Below, piece after piece: positions 33,839 through 45,954 of a DNA stretch of 64,000 nucleotides. Numbering within the stretch: position 1 is the first letter of the stretch; every line of letters begins with the position of its first letter. The notes below the pieces were generated by a model. That model ran no database searches, had not been told where the DNA came from, and was given only the letters and a program-made list of their open reading frames with translations. Location of the stretch: contig CAHIKZ030004540.1 in assembly GCA_903632075.3 (NCBI GenBank), positions 474,501 through 538,500 of the forward strand, given 5' to 3'. The position numbers and the translations under genes are program-made. This stretch comes from Acanthosepion pharaonis. Its lineage: Eukaryota > Mollusca > Cephalopoda > Sepiida > Sepiidae.

Positions 33839-36564
33839 CGAGCCGAGTGGCACAGAAGAAAGGGAAAGGAAAGAGCTAGAAAGCGGGCAAGCTTCTTGTC
33901 TAACTCATTCGGTTTTGCTAAGAAGTTATTAGGAGAGAATCGGAACGGACAACTAGAAGCATCTGCAGAAGAAATTAATACTTTCCTCAGGGAATCCATG
34001 AAAGATCCATTAAAGGAACAAGATCTTTATAAGAACGATAGTCTCATAATACATAAACCGACAGTAAAGTCCATTTGATTTAAGCATGCCCACTTGGAAA
34101 GAAATCCAAGAAGTGGTGAGAGCATCAAGATCTGCTTCAGCACCAGGGCCGAGCGGAGTGCCGTATACAGTCTATAAAAGATGTGGAGGGATTCTCCGGA
34201 AATTGTGAAAATTAATAAGGATCATTTGGAGGAAAGGCAAGGTAGTCGAACAATGGAGACGTGCAGAAGGGGTATGGATTCCCAAGGAAGAGAAGTCCAC
34301 AACACTGGACCAATTTAGAGTAATATCCCTCTTGAACACTGAAGGTAAGATCTTTTTTTGGTGTATTATCAAGACGTGTTACTAAATACGTATTGGCGAA
34401 CAATTACATCGATAAATCTGTCCAGAAAGGTGGTATCCCAGGAATGCCAGGATGCCTGGAACACACAGGCGTACTTACGCAGCTGATAAGAGATGCGAGA
34501 GAAAAGAAAAGCGATCTGACAGTACTGTGGTTAGACCTCGCCAATGCGTATGGTTCCATGCCTCATAAGCTCGTGGAAGAAGCTCTAAAAAGGCATCACG
34601 TTCCCTCTTCAATTAGTGGTCTAATTTCAGACTATTATAACAACTTTCAGCTTAGAGTATCAGCAAGAATAGTATCGGAATGGCACACCCTGGAGAAAGG
34701 CATTATCACAGGGTGAACGCTGTCCGCAGTACTGTTCTTGCTGGCTATGAATATGCTGGTCATAGCATCTGAAGTAGAGTGTCGAGGCCCCTCTCTAAAT
34801 CAGGAATTCGCCAGCCCCCCATTAGAGCATACATGGACGATCTAACCGTAACATGCACATCCGTAACAGGAGGAAGATGACTCTTGAAGGGCTTAGAGAA
34901 AAACATTACATGGGCCCGAATGACTTTTAAGCCAGCTAAGTCCCAATCATTAGTCATTAAAAAAGGAAAAATAACGGAGAAATATCATTTTAAAATATCC
35001 GGTGCAACTATCCCAACCCTAAACGAAAAACCTGTTAAGAGCCTGGGTAAGATTTTTGACGGCAGTCTAAGAGACACTGTGGCTATTGAACAGACAACTA
35101 AAGACCTCACACAGTGGCTCAATATCAATATAAATAAATCAGGCTTACCAGGTCGATTTAAAGCCTGGTTATTCCAGCACGCCGTTTTACCCAGAATATT
35201 ATGGCCACTTTTCATGTACGAATTCCCAATGACCAGTGTAGAATCACTGGAGAAATTAATAACTAGGCGCCTGAGAAGATGGTTGGGGGTTCCGAAGTGT
35301 CTGAGCACAGCAGCACTCTACGGCATGAGTAATGCTCTTCAGCTTCCTTTCAATAGTCTTGTTGAGGAGTTTAAAGTTACAAAGTAAGAGAACAGCTGCA
35401 ATATAAAGAATCAAAAGACCCAAAAGTGGTTGCAGCATGTATTCAATCTCAAACGGGGAGAAAATGGCGTGCAGAAAAGGAGTTGGAGATAGCAGAGGAT
35501 AGTACTGGCATAAAAAAATTCTTGGCATTATCGCTAAAGGTAAGCGGGTCTTGGTTATTTTCCTTTTCCCCAAATAAACAGAACCAAAGGGAAAGAAAAA
35601 CGTCAATTAATCTAAGAAGTTCGAGCAGGGATTGAAGAAACGAGATACTGCAAGATGGTGGGACTTAGTTCACAGGGAGCATGGACAAGATGGCAGGGTG
35701 TCGATCAGAAAAAGATCAGCTGGTCAGACTACTGGCGGTCAAACTTTGGTGAAATAAGTTTCCTAATAAAATCGGTATACGATGGCTACCTAGCCCATCA
35801 ATTTATATTTTTGGGGGTAAAAAGTACCCCAAATTGCCAATTATGTGGGAAACGCGCTTCACTGCAACATATCCTAAGTACCTGCCTTGAGTGACAGTAG
35901 ATACCGTTGGCGCCACGACCAAGTCCTAAAGGCAATAGCACATGAAATCAGGGAAGCAGTGAGAACTTCTAAATACAAACCGAATAAGAAGTTCATATTA
36001 ATTCCCTTCGTTAAAGAGGGAACAAAGAAGGAAAAACAAACGATCCCCAAAACAAACTTGTTATCGTCAGCAAATGATTGGCATTTGGAGACAGACCTGA
36101 AGACACAACTAAAGTTCCCCAGACATATAGCGGAAACATCACTAAGAACAGACTTGATTATTTATTCAACTCCACCAAACACTGTATAATATGGGAGCTC
36201 ACAGTCCCTGGGAAGAATACCTGACATTAGCAAACGAAAGAAACGATCAAAATATCAAGAATTGATCGAAAAGTGTCAGCAAAATTCCTGGAAGGTCACA
36301 TATGACTCTGTGGAAGTAGGATGTCTTGGCTTTGCAGGCCAGTCATTATGCAAAGCTTTTAGGAAAATAGTCATAGTGGGATCAGCTAAAGCCAAAGCCG
36401 TTAAGAAAATTTCAAATGAAGCTCTGACGGCTTCTAAATGGATATGGTTTAAGGATCCGAGCAGTGGGGGAATAATTCAATGGAAAACAATCCCTAAAAA
36501 GCTAGAGACAAAATCACCCCACAGTATTGATAAAATTATCTGGATTTATATTGCTTGTGAATAA
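33839..36564 (+). pseudogene. R2/NeSL-type LINE polymerase: RT, CCHC and restriction-like endonuclease, frameshifted
   Basis: Five to six blocks in different frames carry the domains in order. 34081-34390: APGPSGVPYTVYK and QFRVISLLNTEGKIFF (RT motifs 0-2a). 34393-34716: VQKGGIPGMPGCLEHTG and LTVLWLDLANAYGSMPHKLV (catalytic D). 34830-34885: RAYMDDLTVT (xxDD box). 34884-35387: ITWARMTFKPAKSQSL and KPVKSLGKIF (thumb). 35815-35890: CQLCGKRASLQHILSTC (CCHC motif), then YRWRHDQVL. 36140-36360: DLIIYS and WELTVPWEEYL, then VGCLGFAGQSL (restriction-like endonuclease core). Internal stops and frameshifts occur near 33838, 34078, 34200, 34716, 35387, 35635, 35894 and 36190. The order and motifs fit site-specific R2-superfamily LINEs. 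Confidence 0.9.
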
Positions 36565-37052
36565 ATAGGTTTTTTGTAGGTTTTTAGTTTAATTTAGCTC
36601 ACAAACTCTCGATAATTTTTTTTTTTTTTGTCATGAAACAGAAAATAGTCTAACTTAACATCCGATATTGTTCAGGTACTGGAACTTATCATAATTTAGA
36701 ATTTATCCCTTTCATACGATAATGTTATTATATTTTAATGTTAAAATCAATCCACAAATTAACATTAATAAAATTCATTTATACCATACGCCACAATATT
36801 GTCAATTTATTTTAAACGTTATATAATTTAGAATTAATTCGTCCATCCCTAATTTAATATTCCATCCATCCCTCCCGGTACCAGTGTAACACTAAAAATA
36901 CGATCAATCCATTCCATACGATAATAAGAACTTTTTAATTAAGTAGTATAAGTTTGTTTTGGAAAAGATTACATTTTTTAATTGGTGCGAAGCAAGCAAT
37001 TTATATAATTCAGTTTGGAAGGAGGAAGGAAAAAAAAAAAAAAAAAAAAAAG
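36565..37052 (+). other. Probable 3' UTR and poly(A) tail of the LINE
   Basis: After the last coding block comes about 460 bp of AT-rich DNA, then an A-run of over 20 at about 37031-37052. A 3' UTR ending in poly(A) would fit, but the true end is uncertain because another element follows 35 bp later. Confidence 0.4.
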
Positions 37053-37086
37053 ACAATTCCATTTTAGTGAACAGCTAAAAATGTAT

Positions 37087-37730
37087 TGTGGACTCTTCTA
37101 ATTTTCTAACCTTCTCCAACCTTAAAAAAAGCATAATCCATATTATACGCCTACGCGCGAGATAACGCTCAACCAATAAAAATGCAAAGAATCGAATCAA
37201 GCAATTCTATTGGTAGATCGCCTCCCAAAGCAAGAATTGCGCCAAAATATCTTGAGCCACTTTCGAAAACCCAAAAGGTTATAAAAAGGAGAAAAAGACA
37301 ACCCCAGTCAGTCAGGCAACTTCCGATCGATTGCCCTAATTAAGACATTCAAAACAGAATTTTTGAATTTTTGGCCGAACTTCAACTGACTCACCTGAAA
37401 CACTCTAACAAACTTTTAAACGTTCAAAGGTAGACTACTTTGCAAACTTTACCAAAAAACTCTTATTATATATTTCAACACAAACACAAAGTAACAAACA
37501 TAGAGACATCCAACATTTCAGCAACATATACAATTTAACAATACAAATATTAACCTTGTTTGTAAATATGTAATTGTATATAAATGTTTTATTTGTTTCG
37601 ATCTATAAATGTCTGTTTTTACTTTGTTTGAAATCTCATGTTTGTTATATATTTGTTTGGGACAAGGTTTAGACACACAACCGATGAACAAAATCCTTCT
37701 GATTAATTAAATGAACCAAAAGTCCCAACA
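37087..37730 (+). repeat. 5' LTR
   Basis: 644 bp. A TATA-like TTATAAAAAG lies at 37279-37288, followed by CCCCAGTCAGTCAGG, a plausible transcription start region. Compared with the 3' LTR it lacks about 70 bp near 37420. Confidence 0.9.
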
Positions 37731-37734
37731 AAAT

Positions 37735-37895
37735 TTGGTGACCTTCCGGCGTGAGTGAACATGCAACAAGAGGACGAACTTGTTGGCGTACTTCAGACCA
37801 ACAAAATTGGTAACCTCGACGTTTCAAGCAAACAACACCAACAAAATTGATAAACAGACGTGCGTAATAAAGATTGGTAACCCTGGTAACGGATA
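37735..37895 (+). promoter_or_regulatory. Primer-binding-site region with repeated PBS-like words
   Basis: TTGGTGACCTTCC at about 37735 is followed by ATTGGTAACCTCGACG at about 37806 and ATTGGTAACCCTGG at about 37874. Three related copies in 160 bp are unusual; one is normally used for tRNA priming. Confidence 0.4.
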
Positions 37896-37915
37896 AAAGT
37901 ATTTCAACACTACAG

Positions 37916-38420
37916 ATGGCAGAACCAACAACCGTATCAGAAACAGCCATCAAACTCGAGATGCCCGCCTTCAATGCAAATGTGCAAACGTGGTTCCTTC
38001 AGCTTGATGCGATATTCCAAGCTAGGCGCATAACTTCTCAGCAGTCAAAATTTGCAGCAGTCGTGGAGAAGCTACCGGCAGAAATAGCAGCCAAGTAGCT
38101 GATATATAACTTCAGTCCCAGTTGAAAACCATACGAAATCCTAAAAAGCGATATTGCATAGATCAGGGTTTCGGAGGAGAAAGAATACGTGAACTCCTGT
38201 CCAATGTCACAACCGAAGACAAACCTTCACAGTTACTTCGAAGGATGCAGCAGTTATTAGGGCGAAAATGACATATCGACCACAGTATTCAAACAAATGT
38301 GGCTGGACAAGCTACCGCCAGAATGCAATTCTAGCCGCATTAGCAGAAAATAGACATCCAGAAACTAGCGATAATTGCAGACAAAATAACAGACACAGCG
38401 CCAATTAAACACATATCCAA
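37916..38420 (+). pseudogene. Gypsy gag remnant
   Basis: Starts MAEPTTVSETAIKLEMPAFN and continues VQTWFLQLDAIFQARRI, the capsid N-terminus of mag/gypsy-type Gag. After a stop at 38097 the homology resumes in shifted frames with TTEDKPSQLLRRMQQLLGE (about 38210-38260) and MWLDKLPPECN. Frames are broken by small indels. Confidence 0.8.
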
Positions 38421-38809
38421 AACGAACACACGAGATGGCCTCATGCCAGACATAGATTGCAAATCCAAAAGTTATCAACAGAGTTGCAAGATATATATTC
38501 AGCTAGAACTACAAAATGCCCATCTAACCCGACATGATAATCAATATACCAAGAAGAAATAAACAACGCTGGAGATCAAATTCTCGACACAGATACAAAC
38601 GACAACGAAACGAATACCCAAATGAAAAATGTTGGTATCATGAAGAAACTTTTAAAGCCGCAAGCTAACAAGTGCAGACAACCAGTATAAGAAATCACCA
38701 ACCGCCAAACAGCAGGAAACGGACATCCTGGCAACCAGTAGAGACGTTGGATGCCAGGCAACTCAAGACTAACCGTCTCTTCTATAACGATAAATCCAGC
38801 GGATTAAAC

Positions 38810-41300
38810 TTTTAGTGAACACGGTGCCCAAATCAGTGTTATACCACAGACGAAGTGCAGCAAACAACTTTAATAAAAACATAACATTAAAACTACAAGC
38901 CGCGAATGGCACGCCTATTGCTACTTATGGTGAAAAAGACCCTGACTTTAGACATAGGTCTAAGGAGAGATCTAACGTGGACATTCATAATTGCTGATGT
39001 TTCGATGCCCATACTAGGAGCCGGACTTTAACACATTATGCATTTCAGTAGAACTAGCATCCCAAACACTAACTGACACCAATACAAATATAAAAACGCT
39101 GCGGTTTCATCTCTAAACATTCAGCGATTGGACTGAAATATTATACCAATAGCTAATGGCTATGGTGAGATAATACGTCAGTATTAGACAAAATCACGAA
39201 ATGAACCCGTTAGACATCATGCTAAACACAGCATTAAAACAACTGGTTCCCCAGTTTATTCCCAACCAATGAGGCTTCATCCCGCCAAATTGAAAATCGC
39301 AAGAGATGAGTTCGACAATATCAGACTGGGAATAATACGCCCTTCAAAAAGCCCTTATGCCAGCCCTCTACACATGGTTACAAAAAAGCAGATTCAGTCA
39401 GTTGGCGTCCATGCGGAGATTATAGGTTGTTGAACGCCCAGACCATTCGGACAAATATCCTATCCGCACATAAAAGATTTTCGCTATCATTAGAAGGTGC
39501 TACAGTCTTCACTAAACTAGACCTCAAAAAAAGGCTTACTATCAGATACCAATCGGGGAAGACGACATACAAAAGACTACGATCACCACTCCATTCGGAC
39601 TATTTGAATTCACAAGAATGCCCTTTGGTTTATGAAACGCATTGAGTCATTCCAAAGATTAAGAACGTGGTATTTACGGCGATAATGCGATGTTTTAATT
39701 TAAATCACATGTTGAACACAAGGAACATTTGCATGCAGTTCTAAAACGTTTACAACATTATGGTTTAAAATTAAACATTGACAAATGTATATTTGCGGTT
39801 TAATTAATAGACCAACAAGGATTGTCTCCCTTGGATCACAAGATCAAACAATAACAAATTATCCCACACCTTCCACAATGAAGCAATTACGGAGATTCTT
39901 AGGAATCTTCTACCGACAATTCATACCGAATCAGCAACTATAATATTGCCATTAACAGACATGGAAAAAAAAAAGAAAAAAAAGTATCATTAATTAAAAT
40001 CATTGTACGCGTTGCAAAAACAAAAATATTAATCCATCCGAAAATTCCAACCTAACACTCACGACAGATGCATCTGACACAATTTATACACCAGATTACT
40101 AACAATTTAGAGAAACCACTATCATTTTTCTCGATAAAGTTAAACACTACCCAGAGGACGTTCTCAAGAGAATTATTGGCAGTATACCTAGCAATGACAT
40201 TTTAGACACACGATCAGTCTTCACCGACCATTACATATGCATTACATTGACAAATTTCCACGAGACCTAAGACATTTAGATTACATCAGCCAGTAACAGC
40301 AGAAAATAAAGGTCAGAATTCCATACAATCACAACCACTAAACTTTGATTTGGGGCTGAGGAACAAGCAAACGACAACTAATTACCGTCTGTACAAAAAA
40401 GATTCAAATTGAAAAAAGACCTTTACCCTTTACTAATGAACTTCGTTTTGTGACGTTTCAGGTAAAAACCTTTGTCACGAAGAAAATCAATTTTCGATCA
40501 TTTCCATTCGCCAGCTCACCCTTACGCCACCGCGGACCATAGCTGACAATACGTTTGGCCGGTATGTTGGACGTGAAACATGCCAACGTTGCCAGGCAAC
40601 GAAAATACACCGACATACCAAAAGCACCATTCGAAATCCAGATGGACGATTTACGCAAAAACTTAGTCGGTCCACTCAAAAAATTAATGGACACGAGTAC
40701 ATTCTAACGATCATTGAATGATGGCCAGTTTTACCACTAACATCAATAACGGCAGAAACAGTGGCTAACGCAATTTTCAACAACTGGATTTCTAATTTGG
40801 ATGCCCTGCAGTTATCACAACTGACAGAGGTTTTTTCAACGCTATTCAACGAATTTGTCAACATTTTAGGCATAAAACACATCTCTACCACATACCACCC
40901 ATGCAGCAACGAATAGTGGAGAGATTCCATAGACAGCTTTTACGCATTAACAGCGTCTACCGGTGCTTTACGTGGGTAGATAAGCTACCATTTGTGATGC
41001 TTGCGCCATGTAAATACAATAAAACTGGATCTCAAATGCACCAGTGCAGAATTAGTTTTGAAAGCAACAAACATGCCTGGACAGATATTTCACAACGAGA
41101 CGACATCTACACCAACGATTACTTTGTGGCAGACCTAAAAAGAAGATGATGGACGTTATATACACCTACGAGAGCGTATAAAAACCTTTCTACGTGCCAG
41201 CAGATCTACATTCAGCAGAATATGTTTTCCCCGACACTGTACGGAAACCATTAACGCCCAGATAACAGGTCCACACCTGGTAATATCTAAACACCCAAAT
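38810..41300 (+). pseudogene. Gypsy pol remnant: protease, RT, RNase H, integrase
   Basis: 38880-39030 carries TLKLQAANGTPIATYG and, in another frame, ADVSMPILGA, the flap and C-terminal part of the aspartic protease. 39420-39640 carries LLNAQTI and ATVFTKLDL (RT motif with the first catalytic Asp) and then FEFTRMPFG in a shifted frame. 40560-41150 holds integrase fragments, ending with IVERFHRQLLRIN and KLPFVML. Many stops and frameshifts leave no functional protein. Confidence 0.85.
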
Positions 41301-41533
41301 TCTTCATAATTTTCAGTATAGATATCTCAAACCAGCATATCTGCAATCCGACGACACAGATCGAACAATAACAAAACCCGACAACAGAACAAACAGAAAC
41401 GCAAACAACTACTGAACCGAATCAACACAGTCTACCCGTATAAAATCAGGAAGGAATGTTCACTGGCCAACCAAGTACCTAACCTACATTACATATTAAT
41501 GCTCATTCACCAAGGCATTTCTGGGGGAGGTAT

Positions 41534-42260
41534 TGTGGACTCTTCTAATTTTCTAACCTTCTCCAACCTTAAAAAAAGCATAATCCATATTATAAGACCC
41601 ACGCGCAGATAACGCTCAACCAATAAAAATGCAAAGAATCGAATCAAGCAATTCTATTGGTAGATCGCCTCCCCAAAGCAAGAATTGCGCCAAAATATCT
41701 TGAGCCACTTTCGAAAACCCAAAAGGTTATAAAAAGGAGAAAAAGACAACCCCAGTCAGTCAGTCTAGCGAACTCGGGCCGATCGATTGCCTAATTAATC
41801 CACGACATCAAAAAAAAAAAACAGAAACATTTTTGACGAACTTCAACTTCACCTGAAACACTCAACGAACAACTATCGAAACTTTGAACAATATTATGCA
41901 CATTGATTTATTCATTACTTTGAATCACGAAAACAAACACAGACACGTTCAAAGGTAGACTACTTTAGCAAACTTTACCAAAAAACTCTTATTATATATT
42001 TCAACACAAACACAAAGTAACAAACATTTATATTTCAGCAACATATACAATTAACGCACGCAACAATACAAATATTAACCTTGTTTGTAAATATGTAATT
42101 GTATATAAATGTTTTATTTGTTTCGATCTATAAATGTCTCATTTTACTTTTGTTTGAAATCTCATGTTTGTTATATATTTGTTTGGGACAAGGTTTAGAC
42201 ACACAACCGATCCGAACAAAAATCCTTCTGATTAATTAAATGAACCAAAAAGTCCCAACA
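41534..42260 (+). repeat. 3' LTR
   Basis: 727 bp, TGTGGACTC...CCCAACA. The TATA-like TTATAAAAAG is at 41727-41736. The first ~230 bp differ from the 5' LTR only in a few clustered positions and short indels. Confidence 0.9.
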
Positions 42261-42264
42261 GTAT

Positions 42265-42738
42265 CAAGTAATATTTTAAATTGGGCAAGCAATTTTGGAC
42301 GCTTCCGTTGGTTTTTTATATTTTTTTTTTTTTTTTTAAAAGAGCAGAAAGTATAAATTCTGTCATGAGCACTAGCACAATTCTTTACACGGTGGACTGC
42401 AGGATAAATAATTCGGGGGGGTAGTCGGAGCTGATATGATGAATAAGAACCCCGAAATCAGCTTATGAAGACGGCTTTCATCACTGATGACCACCTTTAA
42501 GCATGGAATGTATTTTGCAATATTTCCTCATCTATATATAGTCATATATATATATATAATATATTAATATATATAATTATATAATATATAGAAATCAAAT
42601 TTTTAAAATTTTTTTTTTGAAAATTTATTTAATAAACAAAGAGTATTTTGATGAAAAATTTCCTCAATTTTCTCTCTAAATATATATATAAATAAATAAA
42701 TACTTTCAAAAAATAAACATTATTATTTTTTATTGAAA

Positions 42739-42740
<2 letters not shown>
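42265..42740. other. Spacer with AT-rich simple sequence
   Basis: 42400-42530 has a moderately GC-rich stretch with CCCCGAAATCAGCTTATGAA, probably a dispersed-repeat relic. The rest is AT-rich, with a partial (TA)n at 42545-42590. No gene was seen. Confidence 0.3.

Positions 42741-42775
<35 letters not shown>
42741..42775. repeat. (TA)n microsatellite
   Basis: TA run followed by TAGTCATCCACTGACTAT, the same junction as at 31978. Confidence 0.95.
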
Positions 42776-42779
<4 letters not shown>

Positions 42780-42924
42780 ATCCACTGACTATTTACCTCT
42801 GTGTGTCTGTTGGTGTGTCTATATTTGGTTAATCCCTGGTTCTCTGATTGAAATGTTAATGGTCTTGACCTCTTATATTGGCTTCAGTCACTTACCCATT
42901 GCTATAACATAGTTTCCTTTTGTC

Positions 42925-43316
42925 TTTTCTGTAAATATTTTCATGGTAATTGTTCGAATGAACTTTCTTCTGTGGTACCTAGATTTTATGAATGGAAGGG
43001 CAGCAGTAGTTTAGCAGCAAGGTCTCATTATTTTGCAGTTTAAGTGGCTTGATATAACTGTAAGTTCTATGCTAACAGTTTCTTCTATTGCACTTCTTGC
43101 TTGTGGAACTCTTTTCTGGCTTGTTGCTTCCAAGCCAATTTTGATCTTCAAAAATATAAATGCCATGTCAATCATTATCCTTTGTCTTCTTAATTCCTTT
43201 TCTTTTATTGTTCTGTCTTCTTAATAATGTTTTTTTCCTATATTCTCTCTCACTCAGTAACCCCCTGCATCTTAGTGGCTTTATTGTCTTGTTTGGGGTG
43301 AAATGATTAAAATATG
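42925..43316 (+). pseudogene. LINE 3' tail, plus strand
   Basis: Plus-strand relative of 20672-21000 reversed: TATTTTCATGGTAATTGTTC, CTTCTTGCTTGTGGAACTC, ATCTTCAAAAATATAAATGC and the terminal GTTTGGGGTGAAATGATTAA at about 43298. It is inserted in a GTGTGTCTATATTTGGTTAA-bearing repeat that appears on both sides (42821 and 43388). Confidence 0.8.
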
Positions 43317-43914
43317 TATGCATATGTGTGTTTGTGTGGTGTCTGTAACTATTTATCTGTTTGTGTGCTGCTGTGTGAATGTGGGTGTGTCTATATTTGG
43401 TTAATCTCTGGTTTTTTGATTGGATGCGGCACTGCTGTTACTTGAATCAGTTTGTTGCTAATCAACCATGAGAAGAACTAACAATCTCCTTCAGCCTGAA
43501 ATTGCTTTCCTTTGGTAGAAATAACAACAGATGGCGAATGTGTATATATTGATTGGGATCACTAATCTGCTCACAATTTGTGTGTGTCTGAAAAAACATC
43601 TTTTTAAATTCATTTACTGAACAAAATATTCCAAAGCGTATTTTCTACATAACTTGGTTGTCTTGCATTGGGTTGCCAACTTACTAAAATGAAAATGCAA
43701 GATTACGGTACTTTGTTTTCACAACCATGAGCCCTTGAGGGAAAAGTTCCCAACCAGGAGTGCAATGACTCACAAACTAATTTTTTTTTTTTTTTTGACT
43801 AATGTTCACACAATGCAAGACCTAAGAGCCAGGCAAGGTAGAGGGTTACTGTACGGTGTTGTATGAGTGTAAAACATGGCAAGAAATAAAGTTCTTCAAA
43901 CAGCTAACTCTAGA
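43317..43914. other. Spacer, mostly unassigned
   Basis: Holds the second copy of GTGTGTCTATATTTGGTTAA (about 43388). The remainder shows no gene; a T-run lies at 43782-43796. Confidence 0.3.
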
Positions 43915-44285
43915 TTTGATTGGTTTGGTTTGGTTTGGTTTGTTTTATGGCATATCAACCTCAATGGGTTATTTAATGCTGACAAAATTTTTATTGCTGG
44001 TAATATTTTTTTTTGTTTTCAAAAATGTATTTCTGGTAATATATTTTCATCAAAAAAATCGGTTGCTGTAATACCTTTTTTTTTCCAAAATCTATAGCTG
44101 GTTATTTTTTTTACAAAGTATTATTAAAACCTATTTTTACACTTTCATAATATCTTGACCATAATTTGGGGTTAACTATTTTTTGGGACAGGTGCTACCA
44201 CCATGAGTCAGGGGTGAACCTGGGGAACACCAGAAAATAAAGGTGGTTCCATGCTCCTCAAAACCTCCTGATCAGAGGTCTTGCT
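43915..44285 (+). repeat. Interspersed repeat family R1, copy 2
   Basis: Begins with (TTTGG)5, then GGCATATCAACCTCAATGGG, TTATTTAATGC, AAAAATGTATTTCTGGTAAT, GGTGCTACCACCATGAGTCA, GGTGGTTCCATGCTCCTCAA and CCTGATCAGAGGTC. This is the same order as copies 29460-29845 and 60815-61145. Confidence 0.85.
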
Positions 44286-44389
44286 TTAAGTTTATAGTCA
44301 TACCCACGGAAAATTTTTCTTTGATTTAATTGGTGAATAAAATTTCAGTGTTCAGTCAGACATTATACATTGGAGCGAAGTAGATGTAA

Positions 44390-44910
44390 GAAGGAACCTG
44401 AAACCCATATTAAACAGGAAACAAAGGATAAACCTCTACTCCTGTGGTGAACCAAATGATAGGCAAACCTATCTTCCTTTTTGTTTTAAAACTCAGCAAA
44501 CAAAAAGAGACTACTATGAGTGAAAGAGAATGGAAAAACCCAATCCTAAACAGGAAACAAAGGATAAACCTCTTCCTGTTCAAAACTGAGAAGAAGTACC
44601 GGGCGATAGGCAAACCTATTTACTCCTTTCTTGTTTTAAGACTCAGAGAACCAAAGAGACTACTTTGAAAGAGAATTTCCCAACTTGTTGTGGTCTACTC
44701 AAAAAACTGGGGAGAAGTGTGAACCAGTTGATAGGTGAACCTATCTGCTCTTATTGGGAGAAAAGAAAAAAATTAGTGAATAAAATTTCAGAACTCAGTC
44801 GGAGACATTATAAGTATAATGTGGAAGGAACTGGAAACTCAATTCTAAACAAAAAACATCTACTCCTGTTCGGAAGATCAGGGAGGAGTTCAAAATCAGT
44901 TTGATATTTT
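44390..44910 (+). repeat. Repeat family R2, tandem ~150-bp units
   Basis: Three units with AACAGGAAACAAAGGATAAA, CCTCTACTCCTGTT, GATAGGCAAACCTAT and AGAGACTACT. Further copies: 45470-45830 (minus), 57940-58198 and 58542-58690 (plus). Short predicted frames reflect the repetition and do not suggest a gene. Confidence 0.8.
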
Positions 44911-45034
44911 TGAGTGATAGGAATTCATATGTAATAAAGTTTTACATGGTCAGTGTAAGATAACAGTTCAGTTAGAATTTTAAAATGGAACAGAACTGAA
45001 TTTTAAGAAAAAGAATAGAAAAAACATCATGACT

Positions 45035-45345
45035 GCATGAATTTTAGTATGCTACTAGATTGGCAACTAAGTGTCACCATTTTACTGTTGTAATAGCTAG
45101 ATGCAAATGTATGTTCTATTCTAATAGTTTCTTTTCTCGTACTTCTCACCTGTGAAACTCCCTTCTGATTTCTTATTTCCTTGCCACTTACAGTCTTCAA
45201 ACATTTAAATGCAACGTCACTCTCTATCTTCTTTTTTCCTGAAACCTGTTCTTTTATTGTCCTTCTCCTCATTCAATGTTTCTCATTCTGTTTCACTACC
45301 CCTTGCGTCCTAGTGACATTATCACTTTGTTTAATTTAGCAGTCT
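45035..45345 (+). pseudogene. LINE 3' tail, plus strand
   Basis: GCTACTAGATTGGCAACTAA, TTCTATTCTAATAGTTTCTT and CTTCAAACATTTAAATGCAA match 56905-57100. A tiny oppositely oriented tail fragment (ATCATTTCATCCCAAACAAG) lies at 45380-45410, so two tails meet end to end. Confidence 0.75.
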
Positions 45346-45469
45346 TCAATGCATCTTTAACATATCAAAATCTTTTTAAAATCATTTCATCCCAAACAAG
45401 GCAATAAATAGAATCTCTCTGGCAAAGACATCTTTTCTATGTGCTGTGTCCCTTCAGAACATTTCCACA

Positions 45470-45830
45470 ATTTTCTTTCCTATAGCCTGGTTGACACTCC
45501 TTCCAGATCTTTTGAACAGGATTGGAGGTGTATCCCTTGTTTCCTGTTTAGGATTGGATTTTCAGTTCCTTCTCCTAAAGTCTACTTCAATTCTATACTT
45601 CTAACATCTCCATCTGAACTCTGAAATTTTATTTCCTAATTATTATTATTATTATTATTGTTTTCCCTCCTGAATATTAGATGGGTCAGTCTATTATCCA
45701 GTTTACACTCCTCCTCAGTCTTTTGTACAGGAGTAGTGGTTTATCCTTTGTTTCTTGTTTTTTATTCTAATGTCTACTTCAACTCTATATTTCTCATGTC
45801 ACCATCTGAACTTTGAAATTTTATTTACTA
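45470..45830 (-). repeat. Repeat family R2, minus strand copy
   Basis: Reverse complement of family R2: TTGTTTCCTGTTTAGGATTG at 45538 and TTATCCTTTGTTTC at 45740. It includes a (TTA)n microsatellite at about 45640-45661. Confidence 0.8.
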
Positions 45831-45954
45831 TTATAATGCAACAATTCAGTGGCTATTGTTATAATACACTCTTACTTATATAACATGCTTCATATGAGGA
45901 TTCTCTATACATAATGCTTCATCTATTTGCTGTGACACCTGTATTAATTAGTCT

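Larger units (their letters stand above)
37087..42260 (+). mobile_element. Complete gypsy-type LTR retrotransposon with GTAT target duplication
   Basis: Two direct LTRs (37087-37730 and 41534-42260), both starting TGTGGACTCTTC and ending GTCCCAACA, bound the element, and GTAT flanks it at 37083-37086 and 42261-42264. Behind the 5' LTR is TTTGGTGACCTTCC, a primer-binding-site candidate, and a G-rich CTGGGGGAGG polypurine tract precedes the 3' LTR. Gag, protease, RT, RNase H and integrase remnants lie between. All frames are broken, yet the LTRs remain very similar. Confidence 0.92.

Noticed and set aside
33655..33999. 114-codon minus-strand ORF
   Set aside because: It is antisense to the LINE zinc-finger/coiled-coil frame and the sequence following it.
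42430..42520. CTGATATGATGA...GAAATCAG as a hammerhead
   Set aside because: The spacing and box order do not fit the hammerhead core.
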